From Streptacidiphilus sp. 4-A2 (lineage in GTDB: Bacteria > Actinomycetota > Actinomycetes > Streptomycetales > Streptomycetaceae), in assembly GCA_014284505.1 (NCBI GenBank), contig JAAFYY010000001.1, forward strand, positions 868,001-932,000: a stretch of 64,000 nt of DNA, written 5' to 3'. The notes under the pieces were generated by a model. The model did no database searches. It was not told the DNA's origin and saw only the letters and a list, made by a program, of their open reading frames with translations. The translations under genes were made by a program, and so were the position numbers. Shown one piece after another: positions 40,206 through 51,672 of this stretch; the first letter of the stretch is position 1, and each line of letters opens with the position of its first letter.

Positions 40206-43200
40206 TGGTCCTCCCCTGTTCCGTGGATGTCGTCCAGGCCCTCGGGCTCGTCGTAGTCGTCGAACTCGTCGAAGCCGGCCTCCAGCAGCCCGAGTTCCTC
40301 GGGGCTGAGGTCGACCAGCGGGAAGTCGTGCGGCGAGGCCGAGACCGGGCCACCGTGGACGGCCCGGGCGGTCAGTTCAGTTCCAGCGCGTCGGCCCAGG
40401 AGTCGGCGAGGTCGCACGCCTCCTGCTCGGTCAGTACGCCCTGCGGGTAGGAGAAGGTCGCCTCCAGCCGCAGCGCTCCCGAGCGCTCGTGGGCCAGCGC
40501 GTCCACCTCCAGCGTGTGCCGCAGCGGGACCGACTCGTCACCCCCGGCCAGGAGTTCGCCCCCGGCCGTACCGGTGGCCGTGAACCGGCCCAGGTAGTTG
40601 AAGCGGACGTCCGGCACCGGCAGCGCGGCCAGGGCGGGAGCGGTCCCGGGGTTGAGGTAGCGCAGCAGGCCCCAGCTCATCCCGCTGTCCGGGACGGCAC
40701 GCAGCTGCTCCCGGACCGCCTCAAGTGCCGTCCGGGCCGCGTGCGCCGGACCGGAGGCGGACACCTCGTCGTCCGGGTCGGCCAGGGCGCGGGTGAGCAC
40801 CGCGGCGCTGTCGCCGAGGTCCAGGCGCGCCGGGTACTGGGGTGGTGAGCCACCCCACCGTCCCGGACGGGTCGGCCGGTTCGGTGAGCGGCTCGCGTCC
40901 GTGGCCCTCCAGATGGACCAGCAGAGCGCTGCCCGCGCCCCGGCGGTGCGCCGCGGCCAGCACCAGCGCGGCCAGCAGGACGGTGTCCGGGCCGCAGGAG
41001 AAGAGCGGGGGAGGGTCTCCAGCGCGCCGTGGGTCACCTCCTCGGACAGCTCCAGGGTGTGGGTGGCCCGGCGGCACCGGGCCCGCGGCGGGGGCGGCGC
41101 CGGTGAGCGTGGCCGCGGGACCGGCCAGGGCGCGGGTCCAGCGGGCGGGCGCCTGCCCGGCCAGGGCCGGGCGCAGCGCCTCGCGTTGCAGCGTCAGCGC
41201 CCAGCGGCGGAAGGAGGTCCCCGGCTCGGACCACTGCCCTCGGCGATCTGCCCTCGGCCGGCTCCTCCCGGGCGGCCAGTGCGGTGCCCAGGTCGTGGCC
41301 AGGACCCGCCAGGAGAGCCGTCGACGGCCAGGTGGTGGCGTGGCCAGGAACAGGTCAGGGCGGCCGGGGCCGGTGCTGATCACGGTGGTGCGCAGCAGCG
41401 CGCCCGCGTGCGGGTCGATCCGCGCCGCCTGGGCCAGCCGGCGGGCCACCTGCACCGGGTCGGCCTGGTCGCTCGCGTCGACCTGCTCGGTGGACACCGC
41501 GCCGGGTCGTAGGGCACTCCAGCTGCCAGTCGGCGTCGTCCGGACGCAGCAGCCGCATCCGCAGCGCGGGGTGGCGCGCGGTCAGGGCGCGCACGCGGCC
41601 AGCGCACGGGCCCGGTCGGTGCCGTCGGCAGCGGGAGCACCATGGACTGGGTGAAGGCGGCCAGGTCGGGTCCTGGTCGCGCCACACTGCATGACCGGGG
41701 TGAGCGGCAGGGTTCGGTGGGCGCGTCGGCGGCGCCGGGCCGGTCGTCCTGCGCGGCGCGGGCCAGCAGCGCCAGCCGGGCCGGGGTGCGGGCGGTGAAG
41801 ACCTCACCGGGCGCCAGCACCAGACCGGCGGCCGAGCGCGCCCGGCGAGCTGGATGGCGGTGATGCTGTCGCCGCCGAGCGGAAGAAGTCGGTGTCCGGG
41901 TCGGCCGGGCACCTCCAGGAGCTCGCTGAACAGTCCGCAGAGGATCTGTTCGGCGGGGTGACGGGCCCGGCCGCCGGTGCGGCGCGAGGGGGAGCGGCAG
42001 GGCCGCGCGGTCGAGTTTCCGCCGGGGGTCAGCGGCAGTGCGTCCAGCAGCACGACGTCGGCCGGGACCAGGTGCGCCGGCAGCTGCCGGCGGCGTGCGC
42101 GAGCAAGGCCTCCGGGGCGGGGGCGGCGCCGGGGGGTACGGCGTAGCCGATCAGCCGCTGCCTGCCCTCGGGGCCGCGGTGGACGGTGGCGGCGGCTGGG
42201 ACACCCTGCGGGTGGCTGTCCAGGGCGGCGGCCACCTCGGCCGGTTCGATCCGCAGGCCGCGCAGCTTGACCTGGTCGTCGTCACGGCCGTGGAAGTGGG
42301 TGGTCCCGTCGTCGTCACGGTGGACCAGGTCGCCGGTGCGGTACATCCGGCTGCCGGGCGGGCCGTACGGGTCGGCGACAAAGCGCTGCGCGGTGGCGCC
42401 GGGCAGGTGCAGATAGCCCCGGGCCAGTCCGGGGCCGGCCAGGTAGAGCTCGCCGACGACCCCGGCCGGGACCGGGCGCAGCCGGGCGTCCAGCAGATAG
42501 GCGCGGCTGCCGTCGACCGGGGCGCCCATCGGCGGCGGTGCCGTCGGGCCGCAGCGCGGCGGAGACGGTGGCGGCGACGGTGGCCTCGGTGGGCCCGTAG
42601 GCGTTGTGGAACGCGCGGCCCCCGGTGGACCAGCGGGCCTGAAGAGCCGGCGGGCAGGGTTCGGCGCCGACCACCAGGGTCCGCAGCCAGGGGTAGTCGC
42701 CCTCGGGGACGGTCGCCAGCAGCGACGGGGACAGCAGCACGCAGGTGATCCGCTGCTCCGTCAGTACCCGGGCCAGGGCTTCGCCGGCGAGCGGTCCGGG
42801 CGGCGGGGTGACCAGGGTGGCCCCGGAGCCGAAGGCCATGCACAGCTCGGCGAGCGAGATGTCGAAGGTGGGCGAGCCGAGTTGGAGCACCCGGTCGTCA
42901 CCGGTCAGCGCCAGCCGCCGACCAGGGTCTGGGCCAGGGCGGCGATTCCGGCGTGAGTGCTCAGCACTCCCTTGGGGGTGCCGGTGGAGCCGGAGGTGTG
43001 GATGACATAGGCGGCCTGGCCGGGGTGCGGCTGCGGGTGCGCAGGGGCTCGGCGGTGTCCGTGCCGTCCCGGCGTCCGTACCGGCCGTGATGTCCGTGCC
43101 GTCCGGCCGGTGCAGGGCCAGGACCGGTACACCGGCGTCGGCCAGGCCCTGCGGGCCGTCGCCGGGAGTGTCGGTGAGGACGAGCACCGGGGCGGTCTCG

Positions 43201-45002
43201 GCCAGGAGGCGGCGGACCCGCTCGGCGGGGTGTGCCGGGTCCAGCGGAAGGTAGGCGGCACCGGCCCGGTGCACGGCCAGGGCGGCGAGCGGGAAGTCGG
43301 GGCCCCGGCCCAGCGCCAGGGCGACGACCCGCTCCGGTCCGGCGCCGTGCCGGGCCAGCAGTCCGGCCAGCCGGTCGACCCGGTCCGTGAGCTGGGCGTA
43401 GCTCAGGTCCCGGACGCCGGGCACGGCCAGGGCGGTGGCGCCTGGGGTTCGTGCGGCCTGGCGGGCCAGCAGTTCCGGGAGTGCGGCCGGGGCCGGGGCC
43501 TGCGGGCCGGCCGAGGCGGCGACCAGGCGTTCGCGTTCGCCCGCCGGCAGCAGGTCGAGCCCGGCCAGGGTGATCTGCGGATCGGCGGTGACCTGCTCCA
43601 GGATCCGCAGGTAGCGCGGGTCCACTGGGCGACAGCAGCCGGGTCCAGCTGGTCGGTGCGGATCTCGAAGCCGCCGTCCATGCCGTCGCCGCTGTCGCGG
43701 ACCACGCCCACCAGGTCGTGCTCGCCGCCGGTGTGGATCCGCTCGGGGGTGACGAACTGGCGCAGGGCGCTGACGCTGGGCTGCTCGGTGAGGTGCATGA
43801 AGACCCACTGGAACAGCGGGGAGCGGCCGCTGCTGCGCTCGGGGGCGACCGCGGACACGATCCGGCCGACCGGCAGGTCGGCGTTGGCGAGCAGCGAGGG
43901 GAAGTCCCCGCCGAAGCGGGCCACCAGTTCCGCGAAGGTACTGTCCGGGGTGATCTGCCAGCGGGTGGGCACGGCGTTCATCACATAGCCGATGACCCGG
44001 TCCAGCCCTGGGCGGAGCGGTTGGCCACCGGGGTGCCCAGCACCAGATCCTGGGCGCCGGACACCTTGTGCGCCAGCGCCGCGAAGGCGCTCATCAGCAC
44101 CACATAGACCGACACCCCGTTCGCCCGGGCCAGGGCACGCACGGCCGTGGTGGCCTGCGGGCCCACCCGGAAGGGGAGTTGGACGATGGCGGGGCTCACC
44201 TCGGGCTGCTGCGGCCGGAGTTCCGGCTGAGATTCGGGCCGGGGTACGGGCCGGGTGCGGGCGAGGTTGAGTGCGGCGGGAGGATCGGCCAGATAGCGGC
44301 TCCAGAACTCCAGCCGGGCGCCGAACACCCCGGACGCCTCCAACTCGGCCTGCCAGCAGGCGAAGTCGGCGTACTGGAGCTCCGGCCGGACCAGCTCCGG
44401 CTCGGCGCCGTCGCGCAGCGCCAGATAGGCGCGGGTGAAGTCGTCCTGGAGCACGTCGAACGACCACCAGTCGGTGATGATGTGGTGCAGCCCCAGCATC
44501 AGCGTGCAGCGCTGCTCGTCCGCCTGCACGAAGCGGCCGCGGATCAGGCGTCCGCGCAGGTCGAAGGGGCGGCTGCGGAAGTCGCGGAAGGCCTGCGCCA
44601 CGGTGCGCCCGGTGCCGCGCAGATCCTCCCGCTCCAGGACGAACGGTCCGGCGTCCGGGAAGGAGACCCGCGGCGCGCCGGTCGGGCCGCTGATCCGGGT
44701 GCGCAGGATGTCGTGGCTGTCCTGGATCGCGGTCAGCGCGGCCTCCAGCTGCGCCGGCTCGACCGGGGTGTCGAAGTGGTAGGCACTGCACAGATTGAGG
44801 TTGGGCGTGCCTGGATAGAGGGATTCGTAGACCCAGAGGTCGAGTTGGGCGCCGCTGAGCGGTACCGGCGCGGCGGCGTCACGGGGTGGGACCGCGGCCG
44901 GACCTGGGCGCTGCGCCCGGCCTGTACCAGCCGGCTCAGCAGCGTGATCCGCTGGGCGCTGGTCAGCGCGCGGTAGCGGTCGGTGGTCGATTGGGTGCTC
45001 AT
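40202..45002 (-). CDS. NRPS module C-A-PCP-E, heavily frameshifted
   Basis: The ATG at 45002 overlaps the monooxygenase stop (TGATG). The C domain has [11 protein letters not shown] near residue 175, with Trp in place of the usual Gly. The A domain (by-eye code D-I-A-L-V-G-A-V-A-(K)) has A3 near 42980 and [11 protein letters not shown]. The PCP has [10 protein letters not shown], the form that precedes epimerases. The epimerisation domain has HHLAVDG after frame repair near 41330 and VRFNYLGRF near 40590. The tail [19 protein letters not shown] is typical after E domains and ends in an acidic segment. At least ten single-base losses lie between 44000 and 40380. The product residue should be D-configured. 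Confidence 0.85.
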
Positions 45003-46136
45003 CACAGACCCTTCCTGAGTGCGGCGAGCCGGTCGAGTCCGGCGAGTACCTCGTCACGTCCGATTCGAAGTCGATGAAGCAGGCCACCTCGTCGCAGCCG
45101 AGTTCCTTGAGGTCGGCGAGCATCCGCGCGCATTTCCCGGGCGAGCCGAGCAGGCTGCCCCAGGCCAGATAGCGTTCGAAGGCGTAGTCGGTGAGCAGCG
45201 CGGTCTGCCGCTCGTCCAGCGCGGCCCCGCGCGGATCGCCCTCCGGTTGGCGGAGGTCTGCCGGGTGTAGGAGGCCAGGTACGCCTTGAGCGGGGCGGCC
45301 GCCAGCCGGCGGGCGTGGGCGTCGTCGCGGCCGACGAAGGTGTGCGTCATCAGCGTGACCCGGCCGTGCGGTCCGGTGCCGCCCTGTTCCGGGGCCTGGG
45401 CGGCGGCCTTGCGGTAGTCGGCGATCAGTGCGGCGAGTTGCTCCCGGCTCTGCCCGACGGTGGCCGCGAGCACGCCGGCCCGCAGGTGTCCGGCGGCCTG
45501 CCAGGTCGCCGGGTTGCCGGAACTGGTGAGCCACAGCGGCAGCGTGGGCTGTACCGGCCGGGGCTGCGGCAGCACCTTCACCGGCCGGCCGGTGCCGTCC
45601 GGGTACTCCCCCGGCTCACCGGCCCACAGCGCCCGCAGCCGGCCGACCGCCTGGAAGGTGCGCTCCCTGCGGTCGCGGTAGTGCTCCGGGGCCAGGACGA
45701 AGTCGGCACTGTGCCAGCCGGTGGCGACCGAGATGCCGACCCGGCCGTGCGAGAGGTTGTCCACCATCGCCCAGTCCTCGGCGACCCGGAGCGGGTGGTG
45801 CAGCGGCAGCACCACGCTGCCGGCCCGGATCCCGATCCGTTCGGTGGCGACGGCCAGGGCGGCGCTGAGCACCGGCGGGCTCGGGAAGACCTGGCCGACC
45901 TGCTGGAAGTGCCGTTCCGGGGTCCACAGGGCATGGAAGCCGAGCCGGTCCGCGGCCCTGGCCACGGCCAGGATGTCCTGGTAGGTCTGCTCGTGCCGGC
46001 CGGTTCCGGCGCCGTCCGCATGGTCGGCGACCCGACCCGGGCCGGCGGTGGAGCCCTGGTCGGCGGTGGAACTCTGGTCGGCGGTGGAGCTTTGGTCGGC
46101 GGTGTCGGCGCCGAAGAACATCACGCTGAGGTCCAC
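45002..46136 (-). CDS. FMN-dependent luciferase-like monooxygenase, NRPS-associated
   Basis: The GTG at 46136 overlaps the end of the upstream NRPS gene by 16 bases. VMFFGAD at the start, ALWTPERHFQQVGQVFPSPP, GIRAGSVVLPLHHPLRVAEDW and RVGISVATGWHSADFVL match the MupA/Atu3671 group of LLM flavoenzymes found within NRPS/PKS clusters. A hexapeptide repeat (TADQSS type) is inserted near residue 11. Single-base losses occur near 45240 and 45060. It probably hydroxylates or oxidatively tailors a carrier-bound intermediate. Confidence 0.85.
46045..46098. repeat. 18-base tandem repeat coding a hexapeptide
   Basis: Three copies of an 18-base unit (GCGGTGGAGCCCTGGTCG and variants) encode TADQSS/TADQGS-type units near the monooxygenase N-terminus. 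Confidence 0.8.
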
Positions 46137-49100
46137 GGGCTCTCCTGTGGCTGGCTGCGGGGGTGGTCGGCGGGCCGGCGCGGGACCCTGGCCCGGCGCG
46201 GGATCGGAGCGGGCTCCGGGACGTCCGGGGCGTCACGCAGGGCGGCGGCGTGGGCGGCGACGGTGGGGGCCTCGAAGACCAGGGCCGCGGTCACCTGCCG
46301 GGTACCGGCGCTGAGCCGGACCGCCGCGCGCACCGCCCGCAGCGAGTTGCCGCCGAGGGCGAAGAAGTCGTCGTGGCGGCCGATGCCGGTGACGCCCAGC
46401 ACCTCCGCCCAGACCGCGGCGACCTCCTGCTCCAGCGGCCCCTGCGGCGCCTCGTTCCGGCGCGGGACCCGCTCCGGGAGCCGGCAGCGGTCCGGCTCCC
46501 CGGCCCGGCGCGGCGGCGCGGGCAGCGGCAGCAGCGACAGCGGGACGTCGGGCAGCTCCGCCAGCGCGGTCAGGGCCTGCGGCAGCGCGTCCGCCACCCA
46601 GCGGACAAAGGACTCCTCCAGGGTGTCGGCCCGGTACTCCAGTACCAGCTCCAGCCGTCCGCGCTGCCGTCGGCGGCGGTCAGCTCCGCGACCTCGACCA
46701 GCAGTTCGAAGCGGGCGTCGCCGGTGCGCAGCACCTCCACCCCGGTGCCCGCCACCGGTTCGGTACGGGCAGCGCGGCGACCGCCGCCGCGTTGTTCTGG
46801 AGCACCAGCACCACCTCGGTGAAGGGCTGGCGTCCGGGCAGCCGGGGCGGGTTGAGCGCCTCGACCACCTGCTCGTAGGGCAGCTCCTGGTGGGCGAACG
46901 CGCCCAGGTCGCAGGCGCGGACCCGGCGCAGCAGCTCGCGCGGGGCCGGGTCGCCGCCGGTGTCGGTGCGCAGCACCAGCATGTTGACGAAGAAGCCGAC
47001 CGCGTCGTCCGCGCCGCTGTCCGCGCCGCGTCCGGCCACCGGGGCGCCGACGGCCAGGTCGGGCCCGGCCCCGGCCAGGTCGAGCACGGCGGCCAGCGCG
47101 GCGTGCAGGGCCATGAACAGGGTGGCTCCCTGGGCCCGGGCCGCCGCCGCGACCGCGGCGGCGGTGCTCCGGTCCAGACGGCGCACCACCTCGGCCCCGG
47201 CCCGGCGGGTACCGGCGGCCGGTCGGGGGGCGCGGCAGCAGTGGCCCCTCCGCCGCGAGTCCCGTCAACTGCTGCTGCCAGTAGTCGAGTTGCCGGGCAG
47301 CCGGGAGTCGACTGCTGCGGCGAGCCGAGCGCCGCCCGACGGCGGGCAGCCAGTTCCGGGTAGGACGCGGGCAGCGACGGCAGACCGGGGACGCCGCCGG
47401 GCAGACGTCCGGCGTAGGCCCGGGAGAGGTCGGCCACCAGCGGGGCCAACGACCAGCCGTCACCGGCGATGTGGTGCAGCAGCAACAGCAGGACCTGCTC
47501 GTCGCGCTGCTCGACGGTCAGCAGCAGGGCCCGGAAGGGCGGTTCGGCGCCGAGGTCGAACCGGTACCGCGCGGCCCGGGCGACCCGCTCGTCGACCTGC
47601 CCGGCCGGCACCGTCTCCCGTTGGAACGGCGGTCGGGGGGGGCGCCGGTGAGCACCTGGCGCACCGGAGCGCCGTCCGCCTCCGCGAAGACCGTGCGCAG
47701 CACCTCGTGCCGGGCGGCGAGGTCGCCGAGCGCGGCCTCCAGCGCGGCGGGGTCGAGCCGGCCGCGCAGGCGCAGCAGCACCGGCAGGTTGTAGGAGGTC
47801 CCGGCGCCGGTCCGGTCCAGGAACCACAGCCGGTGCTGGGCCTCGGACACCGGCAGCGCCGCGCCAGCCGCCCGCGCGGCCCGCGGCAGGGCCACGTCCG
47901 GCTCCGGTGCCGGTCCGCCGGCAGCGGCAGCGGCAGCAGCAGCGGCAGCGCAGCGACGACGACGGCCGGGGCCAGGGCGGTCGGCGTCGGCGCGGCGAAG
48001 AAGTCCCTCACGTCGATCTCCGCACCCAGCTGTGCCCGGATCCGGCGAGCAGCCGGGCGGCCAGCAGCGAGTGCCCGCCCAGCGCGAAGAAGTCGTCGTC
48101 CGGGCCCACCGCGGGCAGCCCAGCACCTGGGCGAACAGAGCGCGCACCTGCGCCACCAGGGCGTCCGGGTCGGCCCGGCGGCGAGGCCGGCGGCGGAGCC
48201 GGTGCGGGGGCGGGGGCGGGCAGCGCGGCCCGGTCCAGCTTGCCGCTGGGGGTCAGCGGCAGCGCGTCCAGGATCACGCATACGGCCGGGACCAGATGCT
48301 CCGGCAGGAACCGTCCGGCGTGCGCGCGCAGCAGCTCCGGCAGTTCGGAGCGGTCCGCGTCCCGGCCGGACCGGCCGGGACCACATACGCGACCAGGCTC
48401 TGCCCGCCGTCCGGGTCCGGCGGGCGACCACGGCCGCGCGGCCGACCGCCGGATGCCCGGCCAGACCCGTTCGACCTCGCCCGGCTCCACCCGGAACCCG
48501 CGGATCTTGACCTGGTCGTCGGCCGGCCCAGGTACTCGAGGACGCCGTCGGCCCGGCGCCGCACCAGGTCCCCGGTGCGGTACATCACCGCCCGGGGACG
48601 AACGGGCAGGCCACAAAGCGCTCCGCGGTCAGCGCCGGACGTCCCGGTAGCCGTGGGCCAGCCCGGCCCGGAGGCGTAGAGCTCACCGGGACCAGGTCGG
48701 CCACCGGCCGCAGCCGCTCGTCCAGGACATGGAGCAGCTTGGCCGCGAGCGGGCGGCCGACCGGCACCTGGCCGCCGTCCGCCAGCTCCCGGGGCCGGAC
48801 CGGGTGCACGGTCAGGAAGACCATGCACTCCACCGGCCCGTAGCCGTTCCCCAGCCGCACCGGGGTGCGCCGCCAGCGCCCTGGCGACGTGGGTGGGCGA
48901 CAGCGCCTCCCCGCCGACCAGCAGTTCGGTGAGTCCGGCCAGCGCGTCCGGGTACTCGTCGACACGACGTTGAACAGCGCGGCGGACAGGTACATCGAGG
49001 TGATCCGGTGCCCGGCGACCAGCCGGGCCATCAGCGCCGGGTCGGGGCGGCGGCCGGGGTGCAGCACGCTGGTGCCGCCGCCCATCAGCGGCCGAGCAGT

Positions 49101-49675
49101 TCCAGGGCGAAGGCGTCCCAGGACACCGGGGCCGCCTGGAGCCAGACCGCACCGGGGCCGAAGGAGGCGAAGTCCTGGCCGTCAGGGTTCCGGTGAGAGC
49201 GGCATGCGGCGCGGCGACCCCCTTGGGCCGTCCGGTCGAGCCGGAGGTGAACATCACGCAGGCGACGCTGTCCGGGCTGACCCACACCGCGCCGCGCGGC
49301 AGCGGGACGGCCGCGGCGGCGTCCTCGATCTCACCTGGACGGCCGCCAGGTCCAGCGGCTCGGAGCCCCGCTCGCACAGCACCCGGGCCGCTCCGGCGTC
49401 GGCGACCATCACCCGCAGCCGCTCGGCGGGGAAAGCGGGGTCGAGCATCACGTAGCGGCCCCGCCTTGAGCACCCCCAGCAGCGCGACCACCATCCGCGC
49501 CGTGCGGTCCAGCCGTACCCCGACCAGTTCCCCGGGACGCACCCCGTGCCGCGCCAGCAGTCGGCCACCGCGCGGCGCGGGCGTCCAGAGCGGCGTAGGT
49601 CAGCCGCTCGGCGCCGTCGACCACGGCGACCGCCTCGGGCGCGCCTCGCCCACTGCTCCACCAGTTCGCACGCAC
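46121..49675 (-). CDS. NRPS loading gene A-PCP-C-PCP, heavily frameshifted
   Basis: The GTG at 49675 begins the A domain directly (RAELVEQWARRAPEAVAVVD after repair), so this is probably the loading module. A3 is MFTSGSTGRPKGV near residue 140; the by-eye code is D-A-L-Y-L-G-G-V-F-(K). The first PCP has LGGHSLLAARLL near 533. The C domain has LLHHIAGDGWSL near 735. The second PCP has LGGNSLRAVRAA near 1108. No A domain lies between the C domain and the second PCP, so that carrier must be loaded in trans. At least ten single-base losses lie between 49640 and 46600. It is the first assembly gene after the exporter. Confidence 0.85.
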
Positions 49676-51215
49676 CTCATCCCGACCACCCCCTCATAGC
49701 CTTCCTGGCCTTCGGGGGTATCGATGGGTTGAGCAGTAGCAGTGGCCTCAGTGGCTTCTGAGGAGTCATCGGCATCTGCGGTACCAGCGGACCCGGCGGC
49801 CTCACCCCCGTCAGCGGCCTGCTCCGCGCCCTCGTCCGCGGCCTCGTCCGCGCCCTCGCCGGCGGCCTGGTCCGCGAGCTCGTCCGCGCCGACGTCGGGG
49901 ATCAGGGTGTCGATATGGCGGATGCTGGGGGCGGCCAGCCCCCACAGCGCGACCACGGTCCCGATCACGCCGGCCAGGAACAGCATGCCCGCCATACCGC
50001 TGCCCGGGCGGTGCCCGAGCAGCGGGCCGAGCAGGACGAACAGGCCGGAGCCGTGCCGGGCCTCGGGTTCGAACAGCTGGTCCGCCAGCGGCCCGGCCGC
50101 AGCGGTGGCCAGCGGGACGGAGATCTGCGACAGGAACATCACCGCGCCGAAGACCCGGCCCTGCCACTGCTGCGGGACCTTGCTCTGCACGATGGCCTGC
50201 ATCGAGGCGTTGACGACCGTCATCAGCAGCGCCCCGACCAGGACCGCCGCGCACCAGCCGGGGACGTCCCCGGCCAGGGACATCGCCACCAGCGCCGACA
50301 GGCACATCCCGGCGACGCCGAGCATCATCCCCTGGCCCCGGTTGCGCGGTCCGCCCCAGGCCGCCATCAGCAGGCCGCCGGCCACACCACCGACCCGATC
50401 GCGGTGTTGACGGCGGCCAGGGCCGCATCACCGGACTTGAGCAGCACCATCGGCGAGATCAACGCGAACCCGAACACCATCACCAGGTTGACCAGGCAGA
50501 AGTTCATGGTCAGCGCGCGCAGGCTGGGCTGCACCCACAGGAAGCGCAGCCCCTGCACGGCCTCGGCGGTGATCTTCCGGCGGGGTGCGCCGGTGCCCGG
50601 TTCCGGGATCCGGTCCCCGTTCAGCCGGACCAGCCGGCTGCCGGTCAGCGCGCACGCGTAGCTGACGACGTCCAGCAGCAGCAGCGGGCCGATCCCGGTG
50701 AGCGTGAGCATCACCGCACCGAGTGAGGGTCCGCAGATCCCGGCCGCGCTCTTGGCCCCCGCCAGCAACCCGTTGGCCCGGCCGAACTGGTCCTTGCGCA
50801 CCAGCAGCGGCACCGCCGAGGCGAACGCCGGGAACTGGAAGGCAGCACACGACCCGAGCAGGAAGGTCGCCGGATAGAGCTCCCAGGAATGCATGCTGCC
50901 GGTGTAGTGGAATATCGCGAGTATTCCTACCGAGAGCAGACCGCCGGCATCCGCTATCTGTAGGGCGGCGCGTTTGCTGATCCGGTCGACGACCGCTCCG
51001 GCAATGGGGCTGAAAAGAGCCTGTGGCAGCAGTGAGCACAATGATAGAAGGGTGACTGCGGTGGCCCGCTGACCGCTGGCCCATACCTGGACAATGAAAG
51101 CGAAGCGGACTGCGGAACTTCCCACCAACGAGACCGTCTGCGTGGTCCAGACCAGCATGAATGGTCCGGATCCGGAAAAGCGTCCGGGGGTGGCCCGGGC
51201 AGGACTGTCGGCCAT
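49600..51215 (-). CDS. MFS exporter of the NRPS cluster, frameshifted
   Basis: The ATG at 51215 begins MADSPARATPGRFSGSG. About 12 helices include TQTVSLVGSSAVRFAFIVQVW, the loop VVDRISKRAALQIADAGG and SKVPQQWQGRVFGAVMF. This matches the enterobactin-exporter (EntS)-like group. One base is lost near 50385. The C-terminus carries a long Ala/Glu/Asp-rich tail (GADEAADEGAEQAADGG). The true stop is uncertain; the frame overlaps the start of the next gene, and a lost base may hide a TGA near 49680. It is the first gene of the minus-strand operon. Confidence 0.83.
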
Positions 51216-51672
51216 GTCAGAACCCGTTTTCCGGAGCGGCCGGACAGTATCGGCAACAGGCCGCCGGAGACGACCCGGGCCGCAATTCCCGTTCCAGCAA
51301 GCCGAACCAGCCCGTCGCGCCCGGACCGGAGAAGTGTCCGGAAACCGCCCCGGCAGAAGCCGGAGACCTTGTCCCTATTTCTCCGATTTGGATGTCGATC
51401 ATGCTGCGATCCTCCAGTGGGTGCAAATGGGTCCGGACCGTTCCGGTAGGATCATTTGCCCTGCGGGTGACCTCCGGCAAGGCGATGTGATGCAAGTCAC
51501 AGTGCGCTTTTCAGCAGTTTTGCCGACGGAGCCTGAGCTATTCTGCATTCGACCTGCAGAATTCCTTCCCGGTACCACCCGGCGGGACCGGGAGGGAAGC
51601 GAACGGGAGAGAAACGGGAAGGACGGCTGCAAGCCTTGCCGTCGTAGTGGTCCGACTAAGGAGAGCCCCTGT
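51216..51672. other. Divergent promoter region of the NRPS cluster
   Basis: These 457 bases separate the exporter (minus) from the ATP-grasp-like gene (plus). The region is AT-richer at 51380-51560 and holds the Crp-type site at 51486-51501. No gene is convincing. Confidence 0.6.
51486..51501. promoter_or_regulatory. Crp-type site TGTGA-N6-TCACA
   Basis: TGTGATGCAAGTCACA is a perfect match to the Crp consensus half-sites and to the GTG-N8-CAC core used by Streptomyces Crp. It lies 172 bases before ATG 51673 and 271 bases before the exporter start. Confidence 0.6.

Noticed and set aside
30792..49675. NRPS genes as decayed pseudogenes
   Set aside because: All active-site motifs survive, the breaks are only single-base losses in G/C runs, and gene overlaps are preserved.
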